The translations under genes were made by a program, and so were the position numbers. A DNA stretch of 64,000 bases from contig JBHGNT010000003.1 of NCBI GenBank assembly GCA_043228905.1, forward strand, positions 11,470,001 through 11,534,000, in the 5' to 3' direction. Origin of the DNA: Azolla caroliniana (lineage: Eukaryota > Polypodiophyta). Shown here in pieces: positions 1-12,003 of the stretch. A model generated the notes under the pieces. That model made no database searches and was not told the origin of the DNA. It saw only the letters and a list, made by a program, of their open reading frames with translations. Each line of letters starts with the position of its first letter. Position 1 is the stretch's first letter.

Positions 1-476
1 CCGAGTCGGTTGACTCGGTTGTCGAGTTCGACTTTGGATCGGCTGAAGAAGCCGAGGGCGGACCCGCGGAAAAGTTCGGAAGAGGACAGAAGGGGAGTAG
101 CCGAAGGAGAGAGCCGAAGCCAACCATGCATGGGGAAGATGACGCCATCGAGGGCGAGAAGACCGAAGACAAGTTGGAGACAGCCAACTCGGACGAGAGT
201 GAAAACCGATCGAAGGTAGCCGAGTCGGTTCGGATGTTTGATTCAGATACGCTGAATCAACCGAGGCCCAAGCGGAAGAAAAGGCAGCAGAAGAAGCGTC
301 AACACCGCAACAGCAGAACAGCTGATAAGGGCCACATGAGCAGACAAGCCGACCGGAAGGGTCGAAGCGCGCGGAGTCGAACAGGTCGTGGAGCGCGAGC
401 GAGGCGTGAAGCCAGGAGGAACCGGAGATGTGAGCTCGAAGATCCCGAAGAGCCTCAAGTTGAGCTTGAGGGGGAG
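1..476 (+). pseudogene. 3' end of an LTR-retrotransposon coding region (running in from the left)
   Basis: Highly charged Arg/Lys/Glu-rich coding sequence; the longest open part (126-482) ends with LEGEC immediately before a polypurine tract (466-476, TTGAGGGGGAG) and the LTR. An acidic-basic tail ending this way is common at the 3' end of plant copia-type polyproteins. No catalytic domain lies in the window, so the family is not certain. The rest of the element, its 5' LTR and the left target duplication are outside the window. Confidence 0.5.
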
Positions 477-921
477 TGTTGAGAGACAAGCTCAACATCG
501 GCCGGATCGGCTGAAGAAGCCGAGGACCGGATCGGTTGGGACCGATCGGTTAGGCCGAATGCGTAAACCGGTACGCAGACCGGTGCGTAGGTAGGGCCGG
601 ATCGGTGCGTAAACCAGGAGGCCGTTAGGAAAGATATTCCGTGAGGAATATATTTGGGAGTTAGTGTAGGAGCTCTTAATGAGCATTGAAGTACTGTCAG
701 TACTTCGGTCAGTCCTTCTAGGACTTGTATAAAAGTGTTCATTGAACACACATATGTATAGAGTGTGGTGAATAGAGATTGAGTACCTTTTTTGAATATA
801 GTTCTTGTTTTTTCTCTCTCTCTCACTCTCTCTATCTCTCCCGCGTATACTGCGTAAGCTCAAGCTCTCCATTAAACCTGAGTTTTCTTCCTTCTGTTCG
901 GTCTTCATACTTGCTTCTACA
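477..921 (+). repeat. 3' LTR of the left-edge element (445 bp)
   Basis: Starts TGTTGAGAGAC right after the polypurine tract and ends TTCTACA, giving TG...CA ends. It has a TATA-like TATAAAAG at 728-735 and a CT-rich U5-like stretch at 805-840. Immediately after 921 the sequence resumes inside a Ty3 gag gene on the other strand (compare 48,830-48,900), so this element was inserted into that older one. Confidence 0.75.
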
Positions 922-1109
922 CGTTACTTTTTACTGACACATGCCTCAAGAGCACTTTGAGATTGCCGAAGTTCGGTCATTTGTTGAGCGGTGAAACTAA
1001 GGTATTGGCTTATTTGTGCCAAATACATCTCAGTGGACATTTGTCCAGGAGGATTCCCTTGAGTTCCTTCCGGTTGAGCGGATGACATTGGGTCGTTAAT
1101 TTGAGCCAT
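922..1109 (-). pseudogene. Ty3/gypsy gag, N-terminal fragment
   Basis: Begins MAQINDPMSSAQPEG and parallels the start of the larger gag at 47,981-49,111 (MAQNNDPLSSVQAEG), including the shared stretch ELRQSQSALEA. The reading is cut at the insertion point of the left-edge LTR (921/922). Gag would form the virus-like particle; only about 60 N-terminal residues remain. Confidence 0.75.
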
Positions 1110-2782
1110 TAAAGATTATTTCTGGAAAAGAAATAGGAGAAGGTCAGAGAGATAGTCACAACATCATGTCGTGATGTAAACATATCATGGGCAAACATTA
1201 ATCGATATCATGATCTCACGTCAATACCCCTCTAGACGTATGAGATGAGGTTCAAGATCAGGTTACTATGGTAACACAAAGGTGTTTTAAAAACCATGGG
1301 GGTGACAATTTAATGTCTTTCCTTGATCTCTATATCGATTTTTTCATGGCAGCTCCCCGAGGCTCAACCATGTATGTTTGCGTCATGAGTAGTTAATACA
1401 CGAAAAAAATGTTAACAATAAACTATGTTTTTTTGCCCACATATGTGGTTTCGGCTCTTTAAGTCCTATTACGAGGACCCCGAGGTGCACTTAGACCTTA
1501 AGTCTAAACATGTGTTATAGTCATATGTATCAAGGATGTTGTACGGTCTTGGTCATATTTGAACTCGAGACCTCGAGAACAAATACATTAAACACTTGAG
1601 CCAACCAAGTAAGTTGCTCTTCTCGAATGCTTAATGTTTGATGCGTATAAAAGATATGCGAGGCATTTGATCATATATGTTTTTTTTAAAAGAACATATA
1701 TGTCAAGGGTCCTTATTTCGCCCTCATTTACCAAAACTATGTTGGTACGTTACCTAACCTCAAGGCTCGTAATTACGATGGCATACGCCAAAGTGCAACC
1801 TAATGGTCAAGCGAAATGAGCCCTCGTTTCGTAGTAGGCCCACGTGGCCCATCACATGGTAACGTCATTACGAATGCCTCTCGTAAGAAAGAGCTCATGG
1901 TGGCATCGTATCCATGTAACGAGGGAGGGATGTTGGATACGTGTGTCATTGGAGCGACCTCACTTGAAGTGGGTCAAGCCCTACGTACTCAACATCATTA
2001 TGGCTATAGGAATTTCTTTACGTAACGAAATCGAGGTCATCAACGGGGTTGTCAACAATAAAAAATTGTTGAAAAAGGGATGGTGACAACACCATTCTCA
2101 CAAAAATGTGAGGACGGCCACCAACATCCTTTTCCCGACAAGGACAACTTTTGATATAATCACGTAATAACGAATATACACATACGTTTACTTATCACAT
2201 ATATACGATCAAATACGTATATACATGACCACATATGCCTATATTGAACATATCGTTATATTAAATAGCCACAAATGATGTGATCAAGATACGTAATCGA
2301 GGTATATACCTCTACGCACACAAAACATCCACAAATAAGAGATCATCGTAATACGCAATTGAGGTATTGACCTCTTACGCATACGAGACCAAACACATAT
2401 CCTTTACAACAAATCAAGGTATTAAACTCATACACAAACGTAACATATGTTCGTGAACGTAATACGTAATTGAGGTATTAACCTCGTACGCATATGACAC
2501 TCATCACATATTATTTATATGTCAAACGAGGTATTGACCTCGTGCACATATGTAAACGTTTCAGATAATCAATTAAAGACCACTACAACATCATTGACTT
2601 AATGAAAAAAATGACATATAAACTAAACACATGATTAGATGGGAGAAGATAGAATAGAATTTTTTTTACGGAAAGAGTTACCGAAGTTCTTTGTTGAACG
2701 TTGTCTGGATCAAGGCCGACCGCACATCGATCGATCACCATCAATCAAAAGAAAAAAGACAAACAAAGAAACATTAGTACAT
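1110..2782 (-). other. Leader (5' untranslated region) of the Ty3/gypsy fragment
   Basis: Non-coding, AT-rich DNA between the gag start and the primer site. It matches the leader of the related element at 49,112-50,060 in several blocks. It holds repeated phrases such as 'gaggtattgacctc' around 2,290-2,540 and a tRNA-like module at 1,548-1,612. The short open frames here have no recognisable product. Confidence 0.6.
1548..1612 (-). other. tRNA-like module (box A/B-like) in the gypsy leader
   Basis: On the minus strand, TGGCTCAAGTG fits a pol III box A and, about 40 nt later, GTCTCGAGTTCAAAT resembles box B. A matching copy lies at 49,668-49,735 in the related element. Whether it is transcribed cannot be told. 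Confidence 0.35.
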
Positions 2783-2797
2783 AGCTCTGATACCAAA
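2783..2797 (-). promoter_or_regulatory. Primer binding site (initiator-Met type)
   Basis: Read on the minus strand directly inside the LTR: TGGTATCAGAGCT, the classical complement of the 3' end of initiator tRNA-Met. Confidence 0.8.
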
Positions 2798-3252
2798 TAT
2801 TAGAGATCTAGGTACTAAAGTAAGCTTAAGATAAGGATAAACTAATGATAGATAGAAAGGAGAAAGAGAAACAAGGGTGTTGATCCACACAACCACCCCC
2901 GAGCGAAGGGATCGAGATGGACTCGAGCCTCGATCAGCGTCCCATACCACCGTCGTGGAGTCGAGTCGTACCTAGTGCTGGCGTGCTTGCTACAAGAGTT
3001 GACCCATCACAAGAGCAGAGTCTCGATGTAGTCAAAAGATGATCCAATGAGGGTAGCTAGGCCTCTTATTTATAGCAATACCCAAGGCCCCCAAGAAAGT
3101 TCACACTTGACCTAATGGGTTGTCTCAATCTCGAGGATTAAAAGTAATCCTCCCCTTCTTTACACTCTCGTTTAACCCTCACACTTATCCACGTGTATAG
3201 AATACTACGGTAAATTCTCACCACGGGATATTAAATGGTCATGCTTGTAACA
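2798..3252 (-). repeat. 5' LTR of the Ty3/gypsy fragment (455 bp)
   Basis: On the plus strand it reads TATTAGAGATC...CTTGTAACA, that is TGTTACAAG...CTCTAATA on the element's strand. It aligns along its length with the LTR at 44,988-45,433 and the fragment at 50,076-50,223. A TATA-like region is around 3,060-3,080. The partner LTR is outside the window or lost. Confidence 0.8.
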
Positions 3253-5940
3253 TAGATCGTGCACTAGATGGCCTTTCGTGGGAGCTCTTGTCAGGTAGCA
3301 CCTTAGATTTTGGAATCGTAGGCTGAAATCAACGACTGACTCTTGCTGGAGCTACCCAATAGAGTAGAATTGGGCGATAATCTCGCATTGCGGAATGCTT
3401 TGGTGAAAGAAGTGTAAAAAAGCCAAGTGGAGTTGGTTGAAGAGGCGAAAGTCGTGATGTCGACCTAGGAATGCCAACGGGCGGCGCGTCCGTCGAGAGT
3501 CAGGCCAAACTCTATGATTTTGGATGTGGGCTTCGACTTCCGGAAGCCGCTACGACACATGGTTCGCATTCCAAACATTTAGGAATGACCGAGCGTGACC
3601 TTCGGTGTCGGTTTCTCCGCTAAACTAAGAGTATGAGAAAGCCATCATAGTAGATTGTTCGGGGTTGGGGTAAATACTTCTGACGCGGTGTGGGGAGGTT
3701 TGTGTTGTGCTGGTGGTTTCACTATGGTTGTAAAGTGGGGATAGGACCTCTTGCTGAGTCCCACTTTGCTCAGTGAGTATCGGCTCGAGTGTACTCTCCG
3801 AGAGATCCGGCAGGCAGTTGTTGAGGCATTTTCTTTGCGCAATGCGTTCTGCTATACCTTCGGGTTTCGGCCCATGTCTGTAATCTAGCTTGACGAATTG
3901 GTTCTTTGTTGCGTCGGAGGCTGGACATCCATTCCCTGATGTTCGACTGTGAAAATTACAAATTGCCAGGCGTGCCAAAAGTGTTTTCGGCTAGGGTAAA
4001 CACGGCCTACCCTCCGTCCTTCGAGGTATGGTCAAAAAGATTATGGTGCAAGGAATGGAGAGCATATGTAGGCTATTCATGAATGGTTGTGAGCATAGTG
4101 CGTAGCATGACGTACGTTTAGGGGAAAGAGAAGTAGGAAGATGGCTACCACTGACTTCCTTCGCACGATGCGTAATATTTACACAGAATCAGTTACACTA
4201 ATAATCACAGATAGGGTATATGCACCAACTGAGAGACACAATGATTTGGAGCAACAAAACTATATTCAAAGATTAACTGAAAGTCAACACTAGTCTTTAC
4301 AAGTTTCCCATGACCTTTATATACAGGGTCATGGTCGGTTACGTTTTGAGCGCGAGCCATTACAGGCGTTCATAACGCTTTAGTTTATACCTACGGCCTC
4401 ATAATTACGCTACAGATGTTTCTAGCCCTATGCCCTATGGTTGTTTCTATCCCTATGCCTTCCTTTTCTTCCGCCTTTTCCCACTTGGCCAACTTATGCA
4501 ACCAACAATGCCTGAAAGTGGCTAAGGGCGAGGAATTGACCGGTGCTGCGTTTACTGCTTGCTCGAAGGCCCGTATCCATGCATGTAGTAAGCAAAATAT
4601 TGGTTCGTAACAAAAATGACTTAGAAAAATAAAGAATAAAGTTATTTCCTATTAAACTAGTGATTGTAAAGAAGCTACATACCTTCACAACACCAAGGTA
4701 TTTTAGCAAGACACTAGATAAGACTTTCGCCCTAGATGATATATGGGTTCTCATGAGAAAGAATGGTCAATTTCCTTTTAATGAAGTAAAATCCACACCT
4801 TGACGCCCGGAATCCCGTAACGAGTGAATGTTTATTAGGAACCGAACTGATGGGCTTTCCCTAAAGTAACACCAAAAGTCTACCTCCTTTCGTGCGTCCT
4901 TCGCTCCTCCTAAATAAATTCACTTTCTCTAAAGTAGCCCAATGGATTGTTAACAAGTTCTACGATATAGGTAACTTCAAGCCAACCAAGTACTTTAGCA
5001 CCTTATTGCATACATGTTCGAACTTAACTCCAGGTCGCGTATAATCACTCTCATTCCAGCCAGGGAAACGATGAAGTATAATGATTTACGGCATGACTCT
5101 ACAGTTTTGCTGTCACCACTTGTAATTTGAGTCGATACCCAAACACGGATTATGCCCTCTACGCAGACAGAGAACTGCCCAACCTAGCTGCGCAAGTTGC
5201 TTGCTTGCCTCCTTCTGTAGAAGAACTTGTTGCTTAAGTTTTATTAGCATAGGTGAAGGCCTTTCCGCTGTCTGTGAGGCGGATAACGGACAATCTCACT
5301 GATTGCATTGTTTTATTGACTTCCCCATGACACCACCTTTTTGGTGGATAAATGGCCTTTATGTTGCTGTTAGTTGAGGTAGCCTGATGAACCAGTGCAG
5401 CAGAATTTTTTTTTGGTTATAGAATGACTGATCTCGTTCACTTGCTTCTAATCAAATGCCAGCAAAGAAGTACCCGTATAGATAGCAGAGGTTGCGACCT
5501 ATTCTTGTAGAGAAAACAACTTCGAAAATGATAAACCGTAGGTACCAATGGGTTCGATCAGTCCCTAGAGTTTGCTAGGTGATATCTATACGGCAAGGAG
5601 GATATGAAGTTATCCCTATTGATAGGGTTTATAAGTCAAAGGATATTCGTACACAATATGAGGGCTTGACCAAGCAGATTAGAGAGAGTTGTGAATTAAA
5701 ATAGATTATAACGACCATGGTATCTACGAATTAGAGAGGGAGACTCAAAAAATTAACACAAAAGATAGAGAAGATGAGAAAGGGGTAAGATTGTTATAAT
5801 ATTCGATTATCAAGACCATACAAAGGAGAAGACCACATTATTTGGTGTCATCGGCACCATCTTTAGTACAAATACCATGATATAATATAGATGACCGTTT
5901 ATCTTTTTGTCAGGATAATTGATGTTGATGAAAATCAAGG
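3253..5940. other. Unassigned intergenic DNA
   Basis: No recognisable domain, LTR pair or RNA gene. The only notable open frame (3,625-3,978, minus, 117 codons) has no recognisable motif and ordinary amino-acid content. 4,150-4,620 has gypsy-LTR-like composition but no partner copy in the window. Likely old, decayed repeat or transferred organelle DNA; I cannot say which. Confidence 0.4.
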
Positions 5941-7270
5941 ACATGGCAAGCCAAAATTTGGTGCCGGTTAGCGATAAGGCAAGATGGTTGTTGTGGATGT
6001 AAGAAGCAATTTTCTTATGAGCGATAAGGAAGAGTGTAGATGGAGTGGGGGTTAATGAAGCATGTTATCATGAGTTGGTGAGGGATTTTTTTTACATTAA
6101 TTTGTTTGTGGTCTATATGGCAAGATGCTTGATGGAAGGAAGTCAAGTACATGTCAAGAAAAATTTTGGTGCCAATTAGCAAGAAGGCGAGATGGTTGTC
6201 ATGGATGATGCTTGATGGAATTTGGTGTCATGGGATGGAGTGAAGAAGAGTTTAGGTTTCATATTAGGGAGTGCAACAAACAAGATAATCTTCTAGTTGT
6301 TGTCATGTAGTTATTGTCTTATACAGCTTATTAATGACAAGAGGATGAGTGACGAGGGTGTGGGGGTTGAAGCAAATATATGAGGGGATGAGGAAACTTT
6401 ATATTTTATATGTGTAGACATGGAAGTTTTTATAGTTGGTAAGGATGAATGATGGTGTTGACGGGGGATTGAAGCGCATGTTAAGGAGGGGATACACACA
6501 ATACATTTATGCTATTATTGTTTATACAGGTTTTAGGAGCTAAACGAATAGATGGGTGACGTAGAAATGAAGCACATTGTTGATGTGCAAAATGAAGAGA
6601 TTAGGAGGAGTATCACGACAGGTTCAAAATGGTATAAATTGAGATAGGTGATGTGGTATTGAAGCAATTTGTCTAGTTTTTCGAGATGTGAGAATGGTGG
6701 TGGTATGGGCTGAAGCAAGGTTTGATGTGGGGGCATGTTTTAATTTCATGGTGATGATTGATGATGGCGGTAAGAATTGAAGCACGTGTCCCGTTTTGTT
6801 GTTGTTTGTTTGACAGGACCTTGATGGTAATCGGTTAATAGGTGAGATGTTGAATGGGACTGAATGAAGCAGTTTTTTCTGTGATAAGGATGAGTGAAGA
6901 CGGTGGGGGGGTCGAAGCCGATTATGACGAGTAGGTGAGGAAACTTGTAAACTGTTTTTGTGTTGTTAATACAGGTTTTGCGTGGACATTGGCAAGATGC
7001 TAGTCGATGAGTTGGCTGATGTGGACTGAAGGAAGCATTTTTATGAGATAAGGATGAGTGAAGATGGTGGTGGGGTCGAGGTTGAATAGCATGAGTGGGT
7101 GAGGAAATTTTTATACTGAGTTTTGTTGATTATGCAGGATTTTAGTGGACTTTGGCAAGATGCTGCAACATGCTAATCGCCGAGATGGATGAGTGAAGAT
7201 GGTGGTGCCGTTGAAGCATACTATAGAGAGTGGGTGAGGAAAACTTTAGATTAACTGCCTGTGTTAATAC
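5940..7270. repeat. Degenerate tandem repeat, period about 100-160 bp
   Basis: A module resembling 'gatgagtgaagatggtgg' followed by 'ttgaagc', then 'gagtgggtgaggaaa', then 'tttgtgttaatacagg' and 'ttggcaagatgct' recurs near 6,341, 6,444, 6,551, 6,750, 6,890, 7,050 and 7,187. Copies are strongly diverged and spacing varies, so this is an old minisatellite or satellite fragment. No protein frame is preserved. Confidence 0.6.
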
Positions 7271-8816
7271 AGAATGTTTATGGACAGTGCCAACTTATCA
7301 AACAATTATGTGGGTTAAAAAAGACAAAGGCTTCACACGCTTATAACACTAGACAATGGAAGTATGCAAGCCACAATCTTTAAACTAGGGGGACATATAG
7401 TTTGCATTCAGTATGGAGGCCTTGACAATCTTCTCGAGGCATCAAACAAAAAGAAAAATAGAGGGTATTGGGATCTTGAATGGAACATCCCTTGAGGACT
7501 CTTGATCACCCGGAACGGGTGAAAGAAGATGGCTATTTACAACCTACAACATGTTATGGACATTGAAGGTTCTTGATTGCATAACAAAAGGGTATAGATT
7601 GCATTTTACCTCGTTTGGTAGACCTTTGTGGAAGCTTTTTATAGAACAATTTTCAGATTGATTGTTTACTTTACTCTATGCTGGAGTCAAAACTTTTCAT
7701 CAAAACTTTTGTTTTTTCAACCAGCATCTTATAAAGATGTTTTGGGGAAATTTTTGTATGTTGTTATGACTTTTCTAAATACTAATGGAAGTATACTTTC
7801 TTTTGAAAAAAAAAAAGACCACATAATTTGAACTAAAAAACCAAAGACCTTCTTACTTCCAATCACTCAAACACACTACTAAGACCCTTCCTCTTCCACT
7901 AAGACACCTCTTCCCAAGCCTCCTCCTCCTCTATTAGGACCCCTCTTCTAAGACTATCACTTCCTCCTTTATAATTTTCTTCTTCTTCCTCGTTCACACT
8001 ATTTTTAGAAGCTCTTTATCTCCTAATTTTAGCTAAGACCCAGCGACCTTCTAATCGTCATATCTCCCTCATCCGAGCTTCACATTTAGAGATTTAAAAT
8101 GCTATAGATAGCTCTCTTTACAAGATTTCTAACCCATAATTCAATGTGATATTTGGGTTACAAACGAAAGAGTTATGACCATTCTTGTTTTCCTGTTTTT
8201 TATGGCCTGCTTTTTCTCTTTTCACTTTCACTTTTACTTTTGACTTCTTCTTAACGTCTTGGTTCGTGTTCTTAGCCTCCAAATGTGAATTATCCATACT
8301 TTATATTCTTCTAATGTTCAATGGCTTGAATTCTAAAAACACTTTCACACCTACGGAATCCAATCCCTGTGGTCCTAAATCGGTCCCGAAGCATTAGTCT
8401 GGTACCTATTGCAATCAGTCTCTATGGTACACTATACAACCAGTCCCGAACCCAAAGGTTTGCTACATTGCCTTTGTAGGCATAGTTGGTACGGATGCTC
8501 ACTGAGATTGGGAATCCCTGCTTCATGTGGATTGTGTCGTATTCTCTTTGCTTATTGCAGATGTGGTAATCAAGGCTTTGCTTTGTATTCTCGAAGTACG
8601 AACCCTAGCTGATCGCTTTGTATCCTTTCAACTATTGAGGACCTACAATTGCTTGGCATTCTCTATGGCCATGATTGTATCACAGTTGGTTCAGGCGGGA
8701 ATCAATCAAATCACCACTTTTCACGCGCCCACTGGTTCATCCTGGAGGAACCGCACATGAGTAATTCAGACTATTTCTCTAGTCAATTTCGCGTGACCAT
8801 AAGATGCAATTCTGCA
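7271..8816. other. Unassigned DNA, partly organelle-like
   Basis: No convincing gene. The short open frames between 8,185 and 8,996 overlap each other and show no family motif. Because a mitochondrial-type tRNA relic follows at 8,817, the stretch from about 8,330 may be part of the same mitochondrial transfer. Confidence 0.35.
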
Positions 8817-8888
8817 AGCGAGAAAAGGGACTCGAAACCTCAACTCCAACCTTGGCAAGGCTATACTCTACCATTAAGCTATTTCCGC
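8817..8888 (-). tRNA. trnG: tRNA-Gly(GCC), plant-mitochondrial type, degenerate (pseudogene)
   Basis: On the minus strand it begins GCGGAAATAGCTTAATGG, continues with an anticodon loop around CTTGCCAAG (anticodon GCC at 8,854-8,856) and a T-loop TTCGAGT, about 72 nt in all. From memory of the family this matches plant mitochondrial trnG-GCC. The 3' acceptor strand reads TTTCTCGCT and no longer pairs cleanly with GCGGAAA, and the T stem is imperfect, so it is probably non-functional. Confidence 0.65.
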
Positions 8889-8911
8889 CAGTGGAACCAA
8901 AGCCGACTGCG

Positions 8912-8956
8912 GTTCTTCCCCCGTAGAGAAAGCGTTATAGTTTTCGGGGGAAGAAC
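8912..8956. other. Perfect 12-bp stem hairpin beside the tRNA relic
   Basis: GTTCTTCCCCCG at 8,912-8,923 is exactly inverted as CGGGGGAAGAAC at 8,945-8,956, with a 21-nt loop. GC-rich hairpins of this sort occur in plant mitochondrial intergenic DNA. No T-run follows on either side. Confidence 0.6.
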
Positions 8957-9181
8957 TGTAATGAAGACTACATTGCGGTTCCCTTGGAACTATTGACTTG
9001 AGACTTTGATGACTCATCAATAAGCCCATGCCTAGAGAGATTCAATCTATCCTGTATTCGAAGTTTGGTGCTCGAGCTACAGGCACAAGTTGACCTTACA
9101 GACCGAACAGAGGCTATAAAATCTAATGCTTAGCTTAGAAGGTTGTAAGATAAGACTAGACTTAGCCCGAAAAACAAACGT

Positions 9182-10576
9182 TGTCGTGAAAATACCACGA
9201 GGACACGTGAACTTGAGGCAAGACCCCGGGGCCTCCCACTAGAGGATATCACCCTGCGCCTCGTTTCACGTTGGGTTCACCAAAGATATCGTGAAAATAC
9301 GACAAGGATACGTGAACTTGAGGCAGGACCCCGGGGCCTCCAACCAGAGAATATCAAATTCGTGTGTTTATGTACTAAGAATTAACCGAAATAAGAAAGA
9401 TTGACAAATTTCATTAACAAATAGAAAGAAATATTACAATTAATCCCAAGATTGGGATTACAAAAAGTTTAGATAATGGAGATTGCTAGAGTAATAGATT
9501 AGAAGTATTTGAGATATGGATTCGATAGAAAATTAGGGTTTTTTGGCTTTGATAAGAGATTATGGTTTATGAGTTCCATAGCTTCCGTATGGAAAATTTG
9601 GAATTATGAGTGATAGATCACCTAAGAAAATTCGGATTCTTCCTTTTTGTCTCTCACCCATACACTTGCATGACGGAACTTCAAATTGCATCTCCATCCC
9701 TTTGCATGCATTCCACATGGCATTTTTACTTTAGTTACATGTTCTCTCCACTTTATCTTTTCATGCCTTCCATATGATCTTTACTTTATGCATGCTCTCC
9801 AACATTAGTTGCATGAGTCCACATGGCCTTTACTTTAGTTTTCTTTACTTTACTTTAATTCGCCGCATGATCCAATCCATCCGGTCCGCGTCCAGCCTCG
9901 TCCGGTCGCTGGTTCCATCCGGTCGCCGGTTCCGGTTCTTGGTTGCAGGCTCCGCCTAGTTTCCAGCTCCATTCGATTGCCGGTTTCGCCAGTTCCGGTT
10001 TGATGACCGGCCAGTTTCAGTTTGATTGCCGACCGGTTTCGGTTTGATTGCCGACTACTTCCAGTATGTTTTTGGGCTGGTTCCGGTTTGATTATCGACC
10101 GGTTTTGGTTTGGTTTTCGACCGGTTCCAATTTGGTTTTCGGCTTACCGCCCAGTTCTGAATTGATTTCCGGCCAGTTCCGGATTGGTTTCCAACCAATT
10201 CTGGTTACATTACCGACCGATTCCATTTGATTGCCAATCGGTTTTTGAGAACTTGGCCACATTCATCCATTTAGACAAAGTGGCCAAAGTGCTCTTAGAA
10301 CAAATGAAAAATGAGGGATCTCAATGTGCTTATATAGCCAGGGCCTTAAGTTTCCTATCTATGTGGGATAAATCATAGTTCTATTTTCCCTATCTTCTTA
10401 AACTTCATGTTCTCATAACTTGATATGTAGTTGTCCATTTTGTATGTTGTAAAATGCGTTTTGAAGCTCTTGAGTACATACATCTTTCTATAACAAGCTG
10501 CTAATCGAATCTAAATTAATTCTTTCATTATTTTTTTTACATAGTTTTTATAGCGTGTGTGAAAAACCACACGACA
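9182..10576 (-). repeat. 3' LTR of the gag-only element (1,395 bp)
   Basis: Plus strand reads TGTCGTGAAAATACC...CCACACGACA, inverted TGTCGTG ends. The first 105 bp and the following unit are a tandem repeat (second copy from 9,287) which includes a copy of the primer-site sequence. A GC-rich repeat region of 'ccggttccggtttgattgccg' type occupies 9,880-10,250. It is homologous over its whole length to 18,075-19,872. Confidence 0.85.
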
Positions 10577-11519
10577 TTCATCCCCACCAAACCCGCACAT
10601 CCACTGGTATGTGCCAATTGTAGTGAGGTTCCTCTTTTGATTATTCTGCTTCATAGATATTTCTTCTTTATACCCGAACCGCCGTTGCCATCCGATCCAC
10701 CAAATTATTCATTCAGTCTTTGCATTTCCATGACCGGTTGTGATGGCTCTCTTTGCTCCTCTTGAGCATAATGCTTCAGGTCTTGTGCACGTGCCACCTT
10801 CGTCTTGGCCATCTCCTTGGTCATCTAACTTTCTTTTATCATCCTTTCTTGTTCCATGCATGCCTTTCAAAGGCCTTATTGAAGTACTACTGTTGAGTAC
10901 TCTTAGTGGTTCATTCTTCAACTGCATGCACATCTCGAGGTCCTTAAGTGAACACATTTCATGCTTCTCACTTTTTCTACTTTCGTGGTATACTTTGGAG
11001 TTGACCATGACTTTCTTGTTGCACGCATTAGCTTCAACGCTTGCTTCCTCGCCGCCACCGTCCTTCTCTTGGGTCTTACATCGGTTAATGCCCAAGTCTC
11101 TTGAACGAGTGTGGATAAATTTATATGATTTTGTAGTTTGTCTTTGCCTTTGCCGTACTACCCTTAGCCACTTCCACCTTATGGTTGTCTACTTTGGCTT
11201 TGACCTTTGTTTCTTCGCCACCGCCTTCTGTGCCTTGGGTCTTGCATCGGTTAATGCCCAAGTCTCAAGAACTTTTGTGGGGAAAGTCTCTTCATGATCA
11301 TCGTCTACCCTCTTCATCTTGACGTCTCCCTCTTCTTCGCATGTGTTAGCTTCGGCCTTCATTTCCTCGCCGCCACCTTCCGTCTCTTGGGTCTCACGTT
11401 TGCTTTTCGACGCATCTGCCCAAGTCTCTGGAACAAGTGTGGAGAAAGTCTCAACACGGCCATCCACCATTGACTTTTCCATAGCCACCTTTGACTTGAT
11501 GTCGTTTTTCGTGGCTAAC
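10577..11519 (-). pseudogene. Charged, internally repeated coding remnant of the gag-only element
   Basis: Two minus-strand open frames (11,095-10,709 and 11,488-11,189) share the recurring theme ETFSTLVPETWADA / ETFPTKVLETWALTDA and Glu/Gly-rich linkers, so a block of roughly 150-170 bp has been repeated in frame. No enzymatic motif is seen. It lies just upstream of the polypurine-like tract next to the 3' LTR. It may be the degenerate C-terminal part of the gag-like product. Confidence 0.45.
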
Positions 11520-11962
11520 TGTCAGGAATAGTACTAAAGCAGAGATGGAATTAGTACTAAGAAGAGCAATACTATTAGTACTAAGAGGACGGGACTACGT
11601 AAGATTCCCGAGAGAGGAAGTGAGAAGAGGAGAGAAAGAGATAGCGAGGATGAGAGAGAGAGAAAGATGATGACAACAACTAATATATTCTGTGAAAAGA
11701 TAAGTACAAGCGGCTAAGAGGCTTAAGACTGGCGTTGAACCAATTTGGTTCAAAACAATGCCTTGTGCCTCCTTTTATAGTGGTTTTAGGAATAATCCTG
11801 AAGCTTCTAGAATGTTCCAGAGAGATCTGGAATATACATCAATTTTCTATGATAAAGCATAAATGAAAATAATATCCTACAAATTACAATTCATAGTCTA
11901 ATGGTAAGAGCTCGACCCATGTAGCATAAGGTCATGGGTTCGAGTCTTGCCATATCATGACA
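11520..11962 (-). repeat. 3' LTR of the chromovirus (443 bp)
   Basis: Plus strand TGTCAGGAATAG...ATATCATGACA. It contains three TAGTACTA palindromes (11,529, 11,552, 11,576) and a tRNA-like module at 11,896-11,950. It differs from the copy at 16,758-17,200 at only a few positions. Confidence 0.9.
11896..11950 (+). other. tRNA-like module (box A/B-like) at the LTR edge
   Basis: TAGTCTAATGG fits pol III box A and GGTTCGAGTCT matches box B at 10 of 11 positions, spaced like a tRNA gene. It is antisense to the element and sits at the very start of its U3. The same module is at 17,134-17,188 in the other LTR. Confidence 0.5.
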
Positions 11963-12003
11963 CTATCTCTCCCTTAAAGAAGACGAGTAGAACGAGTCGG
12001 CGT

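Noticed and set aside
3625-3978. 117-codon minus-strand gene
   Set aside because: No motif, no supporting neighbour, and an alternative overlapping frame is equally open.
8527-8996. Protein genes in overlapping short frames (77 and 115 codons)
   Set aside because: Two frames overlap without family motifs, and one runs antisense through the tRNA-Gly relic.
10740-11297. 185-codon plus-strand frame with apparent hydrophobic segments
   Set aside because: It is antisense to the charged coding remnant of the gag-only element; repeated units on the true strand explain it.
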